A model generated the notes under the pieces. The model did no database searches and was not told the DNA's origin. It saw only the letters and a program-made list of their open reading frames with translations. Positions 32,981 through 45,497 of a stretch of 64,000 nucleotides of DNA are shown one piece after another. The position numbers were made by a program, and so were the translations under genes. The DNA is taken from positions 788,386 to 852,385 of the forward strand of contig NW_022985440.1 in NCBI RefSeq assembly GCF_010093595.1. The letters are read 5' to 3'. The first letter of the stretch is position 1; every line of letters starts with the position of its first letter. Source of the stretch: Mytilinidion resinicola (Eukaryota; Ascomycota; Dothideomycetes; Mytilinidiales; Mytilinidiaceae).

Positions 32981-35914
32981 AAAAATTCTCTCGCCTTACT
33001 TTCACTGTTGGTTTCGCGGGCATGTTTTCTCGGCTTTTTGGGACGGCTTGCTGTGCTGTGACGCTAACTTGCAGAGCGGAGCGGAGTAACGGTCTTTCAC
33101 GCTTTGCTTGGGTTGGGGCTGGGTCTGCATGCATCGTGCGGGTGGATAGAACAGTATGCGTGTGTGCTCTGGAGCTGGGCTGGCGAGGGAAAAGCGGGCG
33201 ACATGCTCACGTAGAGGGCATGAATTACACGACGAATGGCGGGACGAATGGCTGATGAATATGACTGACAAGGGTCAAGTATCAAAAGATGTGAAGCCAA
33301 TAGGGGACCACCTCGACAGGTCATGGGCTCGGCCGCTGGCGAAAGGCCTTCGTATTCTAGATTAGCAAATGAGGAAAGTAAATCTCGCACTCCCATGCCC
33401 GTTCTCGTCTGTGATTCAGCCGCGAACCGTGATCCGCCTTGACAGGTGGGTGGGCCGGCAACTGGGGAGCTGGGGAGCTGAACGCGCCACCCCGGGCTAC
33501 CCGTTCTCGTGCCAGCCGTTGTCGTGTCCTACAGCTGGGATCAAAGGGTGTGCGCTCCGATGGCACGCTGAGGTTGCCCAGCTTCCCTGTCACTCCGTAG
33601 TGGCAACAACACGAGCCCCTGTGGGCCCCGTCCCGTCCCGTCCCGTCTGCAGGGCCACCCGGGTGCGAACGCCAGGCGATCAGATTGGCGATAGCGAAAG
33701 GCGGGATCAACTGGAAACCGCGGGGAGCGAGCCCAGCTCCCGAGGGCCGCGGGTCTTGGGTATGCAGGGTTGGGAGATCGCAAACAGTGGTTAGGCAGTC
33801 GGCACTGGCGCAGAGGATGTGATAAACGGCTAGGCCTAGGCGGGTCTGTATGGGAGCGGGGTGGCGGAGGGGGATTGGAGCATGCGCGTGGGGAACTAGG
33901 GTTCGCCGCGGCGGGAATGGCGGGTGTAGCGTTGGGGATGTAGGGAGCTGTGACCTGAGACATGGGAGGGATGGTTGATGGGGTTTGGTTGTTTTTGGCA
34001 GAGGGTGAGGGAGTTTGGTTTAGGGGGAAGAGCTCAAGAGGGAATGAATATGATCACAGGGTGCGGATTTGGAGGGTGGAAGCGTAGCTCATTCGGTTGG
34101 GGTTTGAGATGAGGTTGAGATGACTGCATACCTTGACGTGGGCTTGCTCAGTAGCCAAGAAACGAAGTTCGATCCGCAAAGTGCGGGGTTTTTGGATGGA
34201 GCAACGCCCAGGTTACACGGTGGTGCAAGCAAATCGCAGGAAGACCAGGTGTTTGCGTGATAGATCTTGGTCGATCACTGCACGCCTACCGCGCCTCACT
34301 CTCAACGCTATGCACAGCCCTGCTACAACATGCGGACCCTTCCGATTTCTGGAGCACAGATTAGCCCCAAAAATTGTCGCAGAGCGTGGGTGAAAGCTCG
34401 GCTTTGAGATTTCACATGTGCGTTGCGCCTGTTGCGGAGTCTCTGCTGCGGTGACGGATACGCATGCCACTTTGAAGCCGGCATTCACGACAGCGCCGGG
34501 CTATGGTCACGACACCTGAGCGGTCAGAGGTGTTTTGCTTTGTGGTGAATACGTGGCCTGGTGCTGCCGGGTGGTTCGCGCCTGGCTGCGAGTAGCCGCG
34601 AGGACTGGGACGAAGGTACGAGGATGTGCGACGACATGGCTGCCGGGATTCCGAGTTGATAGGTAACGGAGGCCCAGGATGGTGAGTGGAGCATAACTTA
34701 ACAATGCGATGGCTTAGAAGTGGTCCTTACGCTCACGCATATTGCAATAGTGCTTTGTATGAGCAACCCACATTTCTTGCGGGCATGGTTGAACAATGTT
34801 TGGAAGGAGTGTTATTAGGAAAACGATAACAGGCCGGAAAGAGATCCTTAAAGACATAAATGGTATATACTGCACGCGTAAAGCTGCAGCATTGAGAATT
34901 GTACTGGAAGAAAGATGAGGCATACAAAACCGGAAACTCTCATTGATACCAACAAGTACCGTTGTAAAGGCCAGGTAAGGCATTCAGCAACTGTTCCCGC
35001 GATCAAACGCTTAGTTGAATCAGGACCCGACGCCCGCAAGTGACTGAGCCGGAAACGTGAGGACATGCTCGCAGGCGGGCTTTGCTGGTATTCGAGAGCC
35101 AGCCAAGAAACACAAGAGAAGGAGAGCTCCATGGCATACTCCGGGCGGATCTCCTACCTGACCGCATAGCGCGATAGGCGGATAGATGTTAGCTTGCATC
35201 TAGAGACCCGCGGGTAGCGGCATTAGGAGTGAAGCTAACAGCAAATGGCACGAAGCGGAGCCCTCGCCAGACGTAATTTGCAGGGAGAATTGTTCGGATT
35301 TACCTCCGTCGCGCGATAGGCCGGCAGCCGGCGATCCTCGGCCTCTAAAGCATCCTATGCAGCCTACCGGACTGGACTGCCTTGCTGAAGTTAACGCGGT
35401 TCGAATCTAATATGGAATAGTCGAGAGCTTTGCGCGCAACCGTCTGGATGACGAAAACCCCACGTACTTTGAAACAAGATTGGAACAACGTCACATGACA
35501 TGAAGAAACCTGACTGCCCTACTGTGCAGGCCTCTACTCCAGAAAACACCCATTGTCAGCAATCCGTTGGCACATGTTGGGCGCGTAGCTGCGCGGAGAA
35601 GAGGCGATCTGTGGTTCCCTTTGACAGCTAGACAGCGCAAGTCGGAATGCTGCGTGTATGTGACACGATTTCACGGTGCATCTGCACAGGGAGGTCGAAG
35701 GGCCAATCCAGGGCGGAGGAAGCCGCCTCGCGACAAGCCGTGACAGGGTGCGTCGTGTGAAGCACGTCGGGAGAAAGAGTGGAGAGATCGGGGATCAGCG
35801 ATAAGCTTCTCTCGCTTATCGACTCTGCGTCGGTGCACGGGCCACACAGGCGCCGATGGTGAATGGTGGGTTTCTCGGGGCTTAAGGAGGGCCTTTTCTA
35901 GAAGATGCGCACAT
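32981..35914. other. Long intergenic region, no supported gene
   Basis: Follows the eIF3e stop. GC-rich parts (33300-33960) produce overlapping open frames on both strands with Arg/Pro-rich translations typical of chance frames. A short tandem of CCCGT units lies at about 33629-33650. Motifs resembling tRNA box B at 34150 and 35398 cannot be folded into a tRNA. Nothing else is recognised. Confidence 0.5.
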
Positions 35915-35916
35915 TA

Positions 35917-36172
35917 CGAAGGACTTCGTTTTTTTATCAATCAGCCGAGGCTCGGCCCCGCACCTGAGCCCCTGAAAACCAATGTTTACATTCACCAAAA
36001 CAATACACCACAACCATAATTTTATCACAATCAAATTACAAACTTGGGGCCTTAAATCGAGTGAATGTACTTTTGTGGTGCTGTAAGGTGGGTGTATAGG
36101 CTAAATTTGGGTGGGGGCGGCATGCCTCGCCATTTCGGCTTGCTGATTGATCAAAAAAAACGAAGTCCTTCG
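35917..36172. mobile_element. Mariner-type MITE with TA target duplication
   Basis: The 256-bp element is bounded by TA on both sides (35915-35916 and 36173-36174). The left terminal repeat at 35917-35945 starts CGAAGGACTTCGTTTTTTT and ends ATCAATCAGC. The right repeat at 36142-36172 is its complement with 2 extra bases. The outer 12 bp (CGAAGGACTTCG) are themselves nearly palindromic. There is no coding capacity, so it must have been moved by a Tc1/mariner-family transposase elsewhere in the genome. Terminal repeats are almost identical, so the insertion is probably young. Confidence 0.88.
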
Positions 36173-36174
36173 TA

Positions 36175-37552
36175 CCATCACGGCCTGGCCTGCTGCGATT
36201 TCAAATAGCTTCGAGAGCGCCTCGAATTCGGACTGCTTGGAGGTTTATGATGCCCGCGAACAGGGCTTCTGACCTCACATCTGCGTCACCTTCAGCAGTG
36301 CCACCTGTTGCGACTCTTTGACTGCAGCTCGCGCCCGGCAAGGCGTCCTTATTACCAAGCAGTGCAGTCCCTGCCGCTCGACGCTTGAACAGCCGACGAA
36401 GCTCGAAATGCGAATGCGAAGTGTGGCGATGCCAGGATCGGCAGCCGTGGACTGCAAAGCTTCGAAGCTGTGTGTCTGCTGCCAGCTGTTGGCGAGGGGT
36501 TACATGTGCAGGTTCCAAGACTTTCACGATGGACACGACAACTGCAGTGCGCTCCCTCGTTCCGGCGCGGGCCAGTGGCTCTTCGTGGCCGTGAACACGG
36601 CTGCGAGGGGTGAAGCATGAACGCTGGCAATCCCCCACCGACACTGCTGTCACACCTGGCAGCTTCCTGCGTCTCAGCGGACAAAGCGGCGCCTGAGGGC
36701 ATCCCGAGAGCACCGGCCGCCTCGTTAATCGGCGGGCGGGTGCCACAGAGATTCTAGCGGGGCGTCCCTGGGCGTGCGAGCCAACGAGGCTCCAGCTGTG
36801 CCCCGAATTGTCTCTGCCCGGCCCAGGATGCCGGAGCGGCCAAGCAGCACGCTCACAACCACGGCCACGGTCTGTGCACACGCTGCCCCACGAACGGTGC
36901 CGAGCCATGAAGACGGCGGCGCTGCTAGGGTGCCGTGGCCCCTCTAGGGCCGCGACGATGCCCGCGCGAGCCCATAGGACGCCTGGGACGCTGCCGCGCC
37001 AGGTCGTCGAGAAGCCGTCCTTATCTAATATTTGCCTCTGTCCGTCGCTGTTTGTTCCGCCTTCGTCCCGGCAGTCCCTCGCTCTCCAGCGTCTCCGCCT
37101 CCCAGCCCGTGGAATACCAGCACCACTAGGGCAGCGCCCGCAACAAAGCAGCCCGTCATATCGACGTCGGCTTCACGCTAGGTGCTCCAGGCGCTCTCGC
37201 AGACGGTGCGCGGGGTCGTTGTTCCTGTTGTTCGCTTTCCACAGCCGCTTCCCAACGCCATCGATCCCAGCACCCTTGCACGCATCGCATTCGACTCGCC
37301 CAGGGCCTCGCCATCGACTTCTCACTTTCCCACCAGCGTCACCCCTGGCTGGCCGCGGCTGGCATCGATTGCCGTCCCCGCTAAACCTTAGCTGCCTGTA
37401 CCTCTGCTGCTCTGCTTCCCAGCCGTTGCTTCATCCATCCTCTTCCTTCATCACATTCCTACCAATCCATCATCTGCCTTCAACGAGTCGTTATCAATTC
37501 CAGTACGATATTCGTTGCTGCCCACCTGCAGCAGCAACCACACCCTTCCAAT
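36175..37552. other. GC-rich upstream region and leader of the next gene
   Basis: GC-rich with long overlapping chance frames on both strands (for example 36201-36908 minus and 36808-37722 plus). From about 37180 it becomes pyrimidine-rich, as expected for the promoter and 5' leader of the gene starting at 37553. No separate gene is supported. Confidence 0.5.
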
Positions 37553-38989
37553 ATGCCGCCCGTACGCACCAGCTCCATTCCTGCCACCATCAAGCCGGTG
37601 AAGACAGAACGGACGCACGAGGAGAACCAGGAGAGGCACGTCACTGTCTGAATCTATTAGCTTTCTGCACTCAGACTGACATTGCTTGGCAGAGCTTACA
37701 TCGCGGCCTCAAGGCGCAGTGACCGGAGCCTTGAAGCGCGTGTCGAATCTGCCCGGAGAGCATCCGACATCCACAAGAAAAGAACCGGACGCGGTCTTCG
37801 TGTTACCGAGAAAGATGTGATGAACGAGGAAATGTACGAAGAGGAGGACGATAACCTCCCGGCACAGTACCGTCGCCTGACTGCTCATCTTCAAACCCAC
37901 TCCCTCGACTTCAACAGAAGGCTACAGGCCTATATCCAGTCCCATGCCGGCACGAGGAACGCAATGGCTGCTCACAATGGAGCATCCTTCGCAAATGCCT
38001 TTCCTATGCAGTTTCCAAACGCCGCTCAGATCAATTACCAGATGATGCAGCCCATCGCCCCGCCTCAAGTCCTACCGCCACAAATGTATCAACAACAGCA
38101 ACAGCAGCAACCACAGAACTATCGGCACGCCCCGTATCCCATGCCACCATCGAACACATCATTCCGCCCGAGTCCCCACCATCGGTCAGCGTCTATTGCA
38201 ACTACACAGGAAGCCAGCTATCAATCTCATTACCAGCCCACAGGTGGCCCTGAGACTCCCCGGCCAGATGAGCTTCGTCGCAATTCCATGCCTCCCAAAG
38301 TCTTTTCCCCTGGCACAGAGACGGATGATCCAACACGACCAAACGCCTCGCGAACTTCGACGAACATCCACAACCTGAAACTCTCTTCCACACCTGCCTT
38401 TAATCCTACTCAGGATGTCTCAACTCCGTCGTACGCCAACCTTCAGCATGAAGCACATATGTCAGGCTCGCAGCAGATGCCCTACATGGGTGGAATGCCT
38501 CCAGGATTCAACCCTGCATCGCAGCACATCAATATGAACCCTTTTGAGCCTCTCTCAATGGCTCTTCCCACAGAGTCCCAACAATTTCTCGGCAATGGCT
38601 TCGGCATGGACCCATACAGTGCAATGCTCATGAATGGAAGCCAGCACCTGAGTCAGCCGTTCTACAGCTACAACCCGAATCCATCATCCAAGTCATCGCC
38701 CTCCGCTGCAGCCAACGCCGGCATCAACCAGACCTTGGCGCCATCTTACAATGACTCGTCACAAACTTCAGCTGTGAACGATCCTTATTCATCCACCGTC
38801 GTCAAGAATGAGGCAGTTGATACACCATTCGATGCCAACTACGGATTTGGCCTCGACGGCAACTTCAGTGAGAATCAATCCACAAACATGACCCGTGTCA
38901 ACAGTGCTCAGGGTAGCGCGGGCGCAGTAACACCTGGCGAATGGAACAGCTTCATCGAGCAGAGTGCCTGGGAGACACCTTCGCAGTAG
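37553..38989 (+). CDS. Conserved Pezizomycotina protein with Gln-rich disordered region
   Basis: Two exons, 37553-37635 and 37693-38989, giving 459 residues. Exon 1 encodes MPPVRTSSIPATIKPVKTER, and the junction reads THEENQER|AYIAASRRSDRS, possible only with a GC-AG intron (donor AG/GCACGT). The folded part is residues about 28-100: AASRRSDRSLEARVESARRA, HKKRTGRGLRVTEKDV and EEMYEEEDDNLPAQYRRL, basic then acidic and helical. The rest is disordered, with a QQQQQQ tract near residue 165, many Pro/Ser/Asn/Met residues and no membrane segment. I recognise it as a conserved filamentous-fungal family but not by function. The composition suggests a nuclear regulator with an activation-type region. 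Homologues must decide this. Confidence 0.88.
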
Positions 38990-41764
38990 TACCACTCTAG
39001 TCTTGTCAGAAGCACTTGTCATTTTTATGCCATCTTCCCACTTGAACAAACGATATCGGCTGTCAAGCCAAATACAGTACTACGATATTAGTCTGTTGGC
39101 ACCTGAATGTTACTTTTTGTAGTCCGTCGATGTCTGCTTAGAGGCCTGCATGAGATGTGAGATCGTCTCGCTGGCGCACCCGAAGCAGCGTCAGACAAGA
39201 TTCAATAGGTCAGCGTCCTGCACTGTATTGCTATGGGCCACCGATGCCCTTGTAGTCGGGTTTCGTACGCCTTGTTTTCGTTGAGTTATGGTTATATATA
39301 TCATCTGCTGCCGGATTTAAGATACATTATGGACGGGTTTGGATACCGGGTTCTTTTTGGTGATACCCTCTGGTCACGAAAGCAATGATGGAGTTTTGGG
39401 GGTCGCTATTAGGCGTTGGGCAAAAAAACCACTGGACGAAAGGGCTTCATTCGGTTCCATCTCATTCGTCAATTTTCTTTTGAACACGAGTTTCGTATGT
39501 TCGAAGGCAACGGGATTCCTAGAATCTTCACTCTTAGCGAGCGGTGTGATCGTCCTCTGGGAGAACACCTATTGTATAATGGAAAACTCAAAGTAAAGAT
39601 GTACTTCTGGTCCTCTCAACGTGACGCCCCCTGATATGATGTAAGGGATTCGTAGGCCCCACCCTTATGTACTCAACGTCGTCTATGTGCTAGAGCTCGG
39701 GTCACATGTGACAAGCGTGCCTTAACACCAAGAGCTTTGGATCACTTGAACACTGGAGCTAGTCCTGATTGCAGTGCGCCTAATCATGCTTCAGTAATTA
39801 CTCTTGAAGAATTAGGAGTTTGTTCATAGCGTGAACTACCCAACGGCTTTCTCGTACAACGACAAAGCTCTCAAATAACAACATTGTGCTCACAATAGGT
39901 GCTTCGCACTGGCTGGTACGGGCTTGAGAGCATGCAGCTAGTCTAAGCTCGACGAAAGGGCGCCCTCCCTCATAGTCCACCTCGTGGAGGCTATCTCACG
40001 CCTTATCTCCGTGATAAGTCGTTGAGGTCGCTCGGCTACCTCATGTTTCATCAATCTTCACAGAACCAGCAACTCCACATCACCAGAAACACCATCGAAG
40101 GCACCAGGGTCTTGGGGCAGCATCCACTCCCGTGTTCTCACAACATCTTCCTTACTGAGTCGACCCCGCAAGCAACATGTCTGCCCGCCTGTGCGCTCGT
40201 CACGGGCATCACGAATTCACGGCTCAACTGTTACTCTACGCCTAACGACAGTTACATCCCGTCGGCTGATGGCGGGAAGCCCGAGGCATGTCCTGTGCTT
40301 CTTTCAAACATCGTCTGGTGAATTTGAGCAGAATGCAGGGACTTTGGCGAGCGCTACCACTGGCACTTTGCCCTCGAAGCCTCGCGACGGAACATGGCCT
40401 CATCTCAGGAGCTCTCTGTACCTGCATATTTGGGCATTCTATGCATATGCCTCTCTCGATCTGATAGTTTCTGGGCAGGGTCTGTGCTACATCGAAAGCT
40501 TGCATGACGACACGGCAGCTATCCTCGAACAAACAACGATTTGCGGTTGCACTTAGGGAACTCGCAGGACTCGACATCGGTCGGCTGCCTGCAGGAGCAA
40601 TGTGATGCTAACAGTCACTGTAAGTTCGAACAAACGCACGAATCCTCGACAGAAGAGTCGATCCCGTCCGCGTTGCAATCACATTGGAATTAAGAGTCGG
40701 ACGGTTAGTACGCCACCCGGTCCCGGAACGAGTCGGGCGCCATTGTTACGCCAACATCACTATTTTCGTCCATGGCTGAACCTAATACTAGAGGCCTTTC
40801 CACGTGCAGCCAGCAGCTGCATGCGGCGTGGCAGCCCCTCAAATCTGCTTCCGAGCCTGCAATCACGCATGTCGGCGTCGGTCAAAGACGTCAGCGCAAG
40901 CAGCTTTTCCGTTGTGCTTCTGCAGTCTTGTCACACTGCGGCTTCGGTACCTGACCAGGATAGCCGTGGTAATTGCACCTCCTTGCCAACCTCCGCAAAT
41001 CTTGGTCAACGTGGTATTGCCTGTGACAGTAACGCGATCTTGCCTCAGTGGTCGTAGCATCGTGCCTTGAAGTGTTCAGATGGACATACTTCGTATCTCT
41101 GTCTCTATAGCGATATTCTCCGACCCTTAACGCTGCTTTCGACCAGCTGGGCTCATTAGCTAGAGATTTCAGGCTCACGATTGGCGCATGTCGTGCTACT
41201 TCGGCAACGGACGCCCACCTCGTCGCGCTATTGGCACCTAAACTTCAATTTTCGAGGTTCACCATGTTACACTAATAGTATTTCAGCTTGCGTGGCTTGC
41301 TCCTCCTTCGCCCTTCCATTTTTTGGCATGCTTCGTCTCAAATCCTGCGTCAACTTTCCGTAAGAAGTAATCATACTTGAATGCATACAAAAATCCTCAC
41401 CAAGTTCCCTAGGAGCGTTACCCACTCAACGTCCTCCATTTGATATGGCACCTAGATGCGGCCGCCGGGATGACAAGGACCAGGTAAGTACGGCATGATG
41501 CCGCCTTACAGAGGCACAGGCTCCACCTTCACTGCGGGTTCTATGCATCGGGACACGGATATGCAGCGGAAGAACGGACGGCTGGGGGCGAATATTGTGT
41601 GATCAGGTCAGTCGTGAGCTCCCCTATATAACGCGGTCCTCACAGGTGAGCTGAACTGGTCTCTATCTCTGCCGCTCTGCTGGCAAATACTGTCGTTTTT
41701 ACCATCTTTGACCCTTGTTTTCTTTTGCCGTTTTATCTAGAAAGCTCCTTTTCTTGTCTTCGCG
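38990..41764. other. Long intergenic region, no supported gene
   Basis: About 2.8 kb. Open frames of 60-150 codons at 39339-39596, 40022-40556 and 40602-41057 overlap each other on both strands and show no known family. The right end holds the promoter of the secreted protein gene. Confidence 0.5.
41625..41631 (+). promoter_or_regulatory. TATA box of the secreted mucin-like gene
   Basis: TATATAA, 140 bp upstream of the ATG at 41765, in a sequence followed by a pyrimidine-rich leader (TTTTCTTTTGCCG, CTCCTTTTCTTG). Such a strong TATA fits a regulated rather than housekeeping gene. Confidence 0.55.
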
Positions 41765-44384
41765 ATGAAGACTTTTACTTTGCTCTCTGCAGCAACTGTG
41801 CTGTCACTCTGCTCTGCTAATATTGTGCCCGGTAAGTCGGTCTACAGGCAATTGAAGTGGACTCGAAGACAACATCTTTCATGTCTTGTTACTGCTTCTC
41901 GTGATATATTGATAAACCCATATTCCATGCGCTAATTCCACAACCCTACTCTTCTCTACCACAATCTGATACAATTTCCCGTTGTCCACACAGCTAACAC
42001 CTGCCTTGAATAGTGCATCACCCACGCTTTATTCCCGAGAGATGTGCCAATGAAACTCACCCACCATATCCAACATATGGACACTCGGAGGCGTCGAGTA
42101 CTCAAGGACCCACGGGCATCTCCACTTCAAATCTTTCCGGCTATCCCCTCCCGTCTTCTTCCTTTGGAACTGGCAACAGTACCTATCATACCTCCAGTGG
42201 GATTGCCTCATTCTCGACATTTGGTCCAACTGCTATCTCCTCATCCAAGGGGACTGCCCACCCATCTTACATTGTGCCTACACTGTCGGCCTCGAAAAAT
42301 TCGACCACTCTTCGATCCACATTCCATGTGACCTCTACGCGCAACCATACCGTGACTGTACCAGCGTTCCCATCCTCAACGGACGTCGTACCGACAGGTG
42401 GCATTTCCAGTCGTCCCTCCTCCTCGCCGCCGTACCCGACATTGAACTCAACTCTTTCTACCTTTCGGCCGACGGGCACCGGACCCACAGTCTCAGGGCC
42501 GACAGGAGTTTCAACCACAGTAAGCCAACTGAGCAGCGCGTCTAAGTCTTCGGTCTCCAGTTACTTCGTGTCACGCTCGAATGGCTCTGTAGCAGGTGCC
42601 TCAACATCATATTATACATCTGGATCATCTATCTTAGTTGGGACTGGCAGCTCCTCAAAGTTGACGGGAACTGGAAACACTGCCTCGTCAACGGGACCCT
42701 TGCCGTCGTTCTCGAGCTACTTTTGGCCCAATTCCACCAGTGCAATCAGTCCCACTGGAAGCTCCATCCTTAGCACAGGGGCTACGGGCTCCGTCTCTTC
42801 GAGCTCTATCGACACCACGTGTCTCACTACTGCAGTGTCATCAGCGACGTCATCGCCTAACATCACGTCTTCAAGCATCACCGCACCGGCAAATTCTAGT
42901 TCCATACTGACATCAAGTGGCTATTCGATTCCATTGTCCACGGGGCATTCTTCAATTCCACTAACCACAGGACACTCCTCCTTTGCGCCAGGAAGTTCTA
43001 GTAACTCAGCAAGCTCACAGCTGTCCAAGCCCACTCCTCTCTTCGCAAACAGTTCCACCTCGATCTTCGGTAGAACATCAGGCACTGGGACAGGCTCTTT
43101 CAGCTATTCCACAACCCATCCGACGACCACTAGTGCCCTCTTTGGGACCGGATCGACCATTTCAGAGACGCCAACATCAATACCAAGCTGGCCAGTGTAC
43201 GGAGGTTCATCGTCGCTGTCCTCTGAATCAAGTATCGTGTCCAGCCCATCGTCTTCCCTTTCCAACGTCTCGACTACCTTTGAAACTTCGAGTTCGAGTA
43301 GATTCATTCCGTCTTTTTCCTCTACTGTATTAAGCTGGAGCAGCCTGAGCAGCCGGAATGTCACAACCACCTCTGGCACGGGACCTATGGGTAGCTCATC
43401 GTTCACGACGACAAAGGTATCCTCTTCCTCTACTAGCGGCTACACCATGCCCGGGTCAACTGCCACTGGGGCTACAGGCTCGACTGCGACGCTGCTGTCG
43501 TCTACCTCAGTTTATTCCATTTCCGAATCGACCTATGCCATTTCATCTACGCCAGCTCCTTCGAATAGCAGTGTCGTAATTACCGTGACGTCGCATTCTA
43601 CCGTTGTCTCATTCTCAGCCTTCACACCGTCGAGCTCAGGCTATTCCATACCATCACTCAGCAGTGTACCTTCGTCAGCCTTCTCCTCGTCAGTCGTCTC
43701 GCATACTTCGGCCACGGAGGCTACGGGTACGGCGAGCAGCTCTATCTTCGTCTCAAGCTCGACACCGTCTAGTTCGGGGTATCCTATTCCTTCGTCGAGC
43801 AGTGAATCTTCATCGGCACTCTCGTCATCAAAGGTGCCAGACACTACGGCCGCCCAGGCCACAGGCTCTACTAGCAGCTCTCTAGTGACTTTCCTTTCTA
43901 CAGGCTCCTCGTCTTCGAGCTTCGCGATATCAAGTTCGGGCTACCCGGTACCTTCGCTGAACAGTAAAGCTTCATCAACTTCCTCATCATCAGAAGCCTC
44001 AGTCACCTCAGCTACAGGAGCTACAGGCTCCGCGACTAGCTCTCTGGTCCATAGTTCGTCCGCCTCAGCGACGCACGTCTCCTCATCTTCTCTTTCTGTC
44101 CACTCCACCGCATCATCCGCAACTCCAAGCACAGCTCACGCCTCCAGCACGCCGGGAGGAGGATACGGACCCCCACCAACGACGTTCGCGACGCATTTCA
44201 GTGCGTCTAGCATCCACGCTTCCTCGTCTTCACCCTCAGCGCCTCCGCTCCCGACTCACGGGTATGGCTGGGACGACAAGGAGCATAAGTGGGCTGCTTG
44301 GCCGAAGGTACGTCTGCCTGCTTCTCACCCTTGACCAAAAAGCATCTGATACTAAACCAATCACAGTTTGCAGGAGCATGGTAA
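41765..44384 (+). CDS. Secreted Ser/Thr-rich mucin-like protein
   Basis: Three exons, 41765-41831, 42014-44307 and 44367-44384, giving 792 residues. Exon 1 is exactly a signal peptide, MKTFTLLSAATVLSLCSANI, followed by VPVHHPRFIPERCANE across the junction. Nearly all the rest is Ser, Thr, Gly and Pro with Asn-X-Ser/Thr sites, so it should be heavily O-mannosylated and N-glycosylated. Three imperfect modules near 43630, 43770 and 43930 share SSSGY(S/P)(I/V)PS...ATxATGxxxSS. The C-terminus is a conserved-looking aromatic patch, GYGWDDKEHKWAAWPKFAGA, whose last five residues come from an 18-nt final exon. No GPI-anchor tail is visible, so it is likely a secreted or wall-associated protein. Not assigned to a named family. 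Confidence 0.85.
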
Positions 44385-45497
44385 AGCCTCCCCACCGCAC
44401 GCACGCTATCGTGTAGTTTGGTATACTATCTCCTTGACTGGACTTTCTTTCCTTCCGGGTTCGCTTCTCGTCTTTCTTTTATACAATCTTCGTGGCCTGC
44501 TAAGCTTCTTCTGGATGTTGTGGAGGGGAGGGGCTTGGTGGGTAGTTTAATAGATGAGTTAGCTTTTTTTCCTTGAGGGGGGAGTGACGGCGAAGGGGTA
44601 AGGGAGAGGGAAGGGGGAGGTGGGGTTTGAGCTATCTAGGTATCAAAATGGTTTTGTTGTGGTTTTGGCATGTTGTGCTTGTATTTGGTGAGACTGTATG
44701 CGTTTGAGTGACGGACGAGTGACGAGGAGTGGTGATGAGTGCGTCGGGTTTCGAATCAAGCCTCATCGCCTAAGATTTGGCTCCTCCTTGACACCGTTCG
44801 GGAGGCCCCCAGCGAATTGCAAAATCCCGGCGTTTTATCGCAAGAATGTGACGCTTCAAATCAGACTTCGACATTCTACATCGCCGACGGTGTCGAGAGT
44901 CTTCTAGTAGGCTATGAGAAGATTGACCTCAATGTCGCTCCTTGGATCTTTGAATCTGACCTCACGCTTTCTACCGCGGAACTCTTTCGAAGCACCTCCA
45001 TGATCGTGTACCTGCATTGGCTTCAGGCTCCCAAGGGTTTGATTTAGGGTCATCGACCTTTCGTCTCTTGCATAGGCTTGACTTCACCCGCGCCTTAGGA
45101 TGGCATGTCCATGGGTAGTGGAATCAGACTTATGAACTGGGTCTACTTAGGGTGCACTGGAAATAATGAACGGGAGCTAGTCCGCCTATTTTCCGTTCCC
45201 TTCATTGCGAAGAAATCCGTGTTGCGCCAAGTTGGAATAAAACTCCATGCCGGTGAGATGTATAACCAGAAGGCGGTCCAATATCTGAAACCTAGATCAG
45301 CCCACGACTCCACACTTCACATCGTGCCTCAAAGGCGGCTGCAACCCCTCAAGCATCACGACAGCACGACTCGCACAAGCAGCAATTATGTCACACCGGT
45401 GTCCGATTGTGCTATTTCATCTCCATGCCCCTCCCACAACGCGGGGCACATGACCCCCTCTCCTCTCACCACTTCCCATCCCTGCTAGCCATCTCGT
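44385..45497. other. Intergenic region between convergent genes
   Basis: Contains the 3' ends of the mucin-like gene and of uS10. An open frame at 44739-45047 has normal amino-acid balance but no start context, partner exon or known family. Confidence 0.45.

Noticed and set aside
34150..35410. tRNA box-B-like motifs (GTTCGATCC near 34160, GTTCGAATC near 35398)
   Set aside because: No complementary T-stem, acceptor stem or box A at the right distance, so no tRNA can be drawn.
36201..37722. Long open frames on both strands (235 and 304 codons)
   Set aside because: They overlap in GC-rich DNA, have Arg/Pro/Ser-biased translations without family resemblance, and the plus-strand frame runs into the 5' leader of the next gene.
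40022..41057. Overlapping plus- and minus-strand frames
   Set aside because: Frames of similar length on both strands with no family match suggest chance.
44739..45047. 102-codon plus-strand frame with balanced composition
   Set aside because: No recognisable family, start context or neighbouring exon; left as unresolved.
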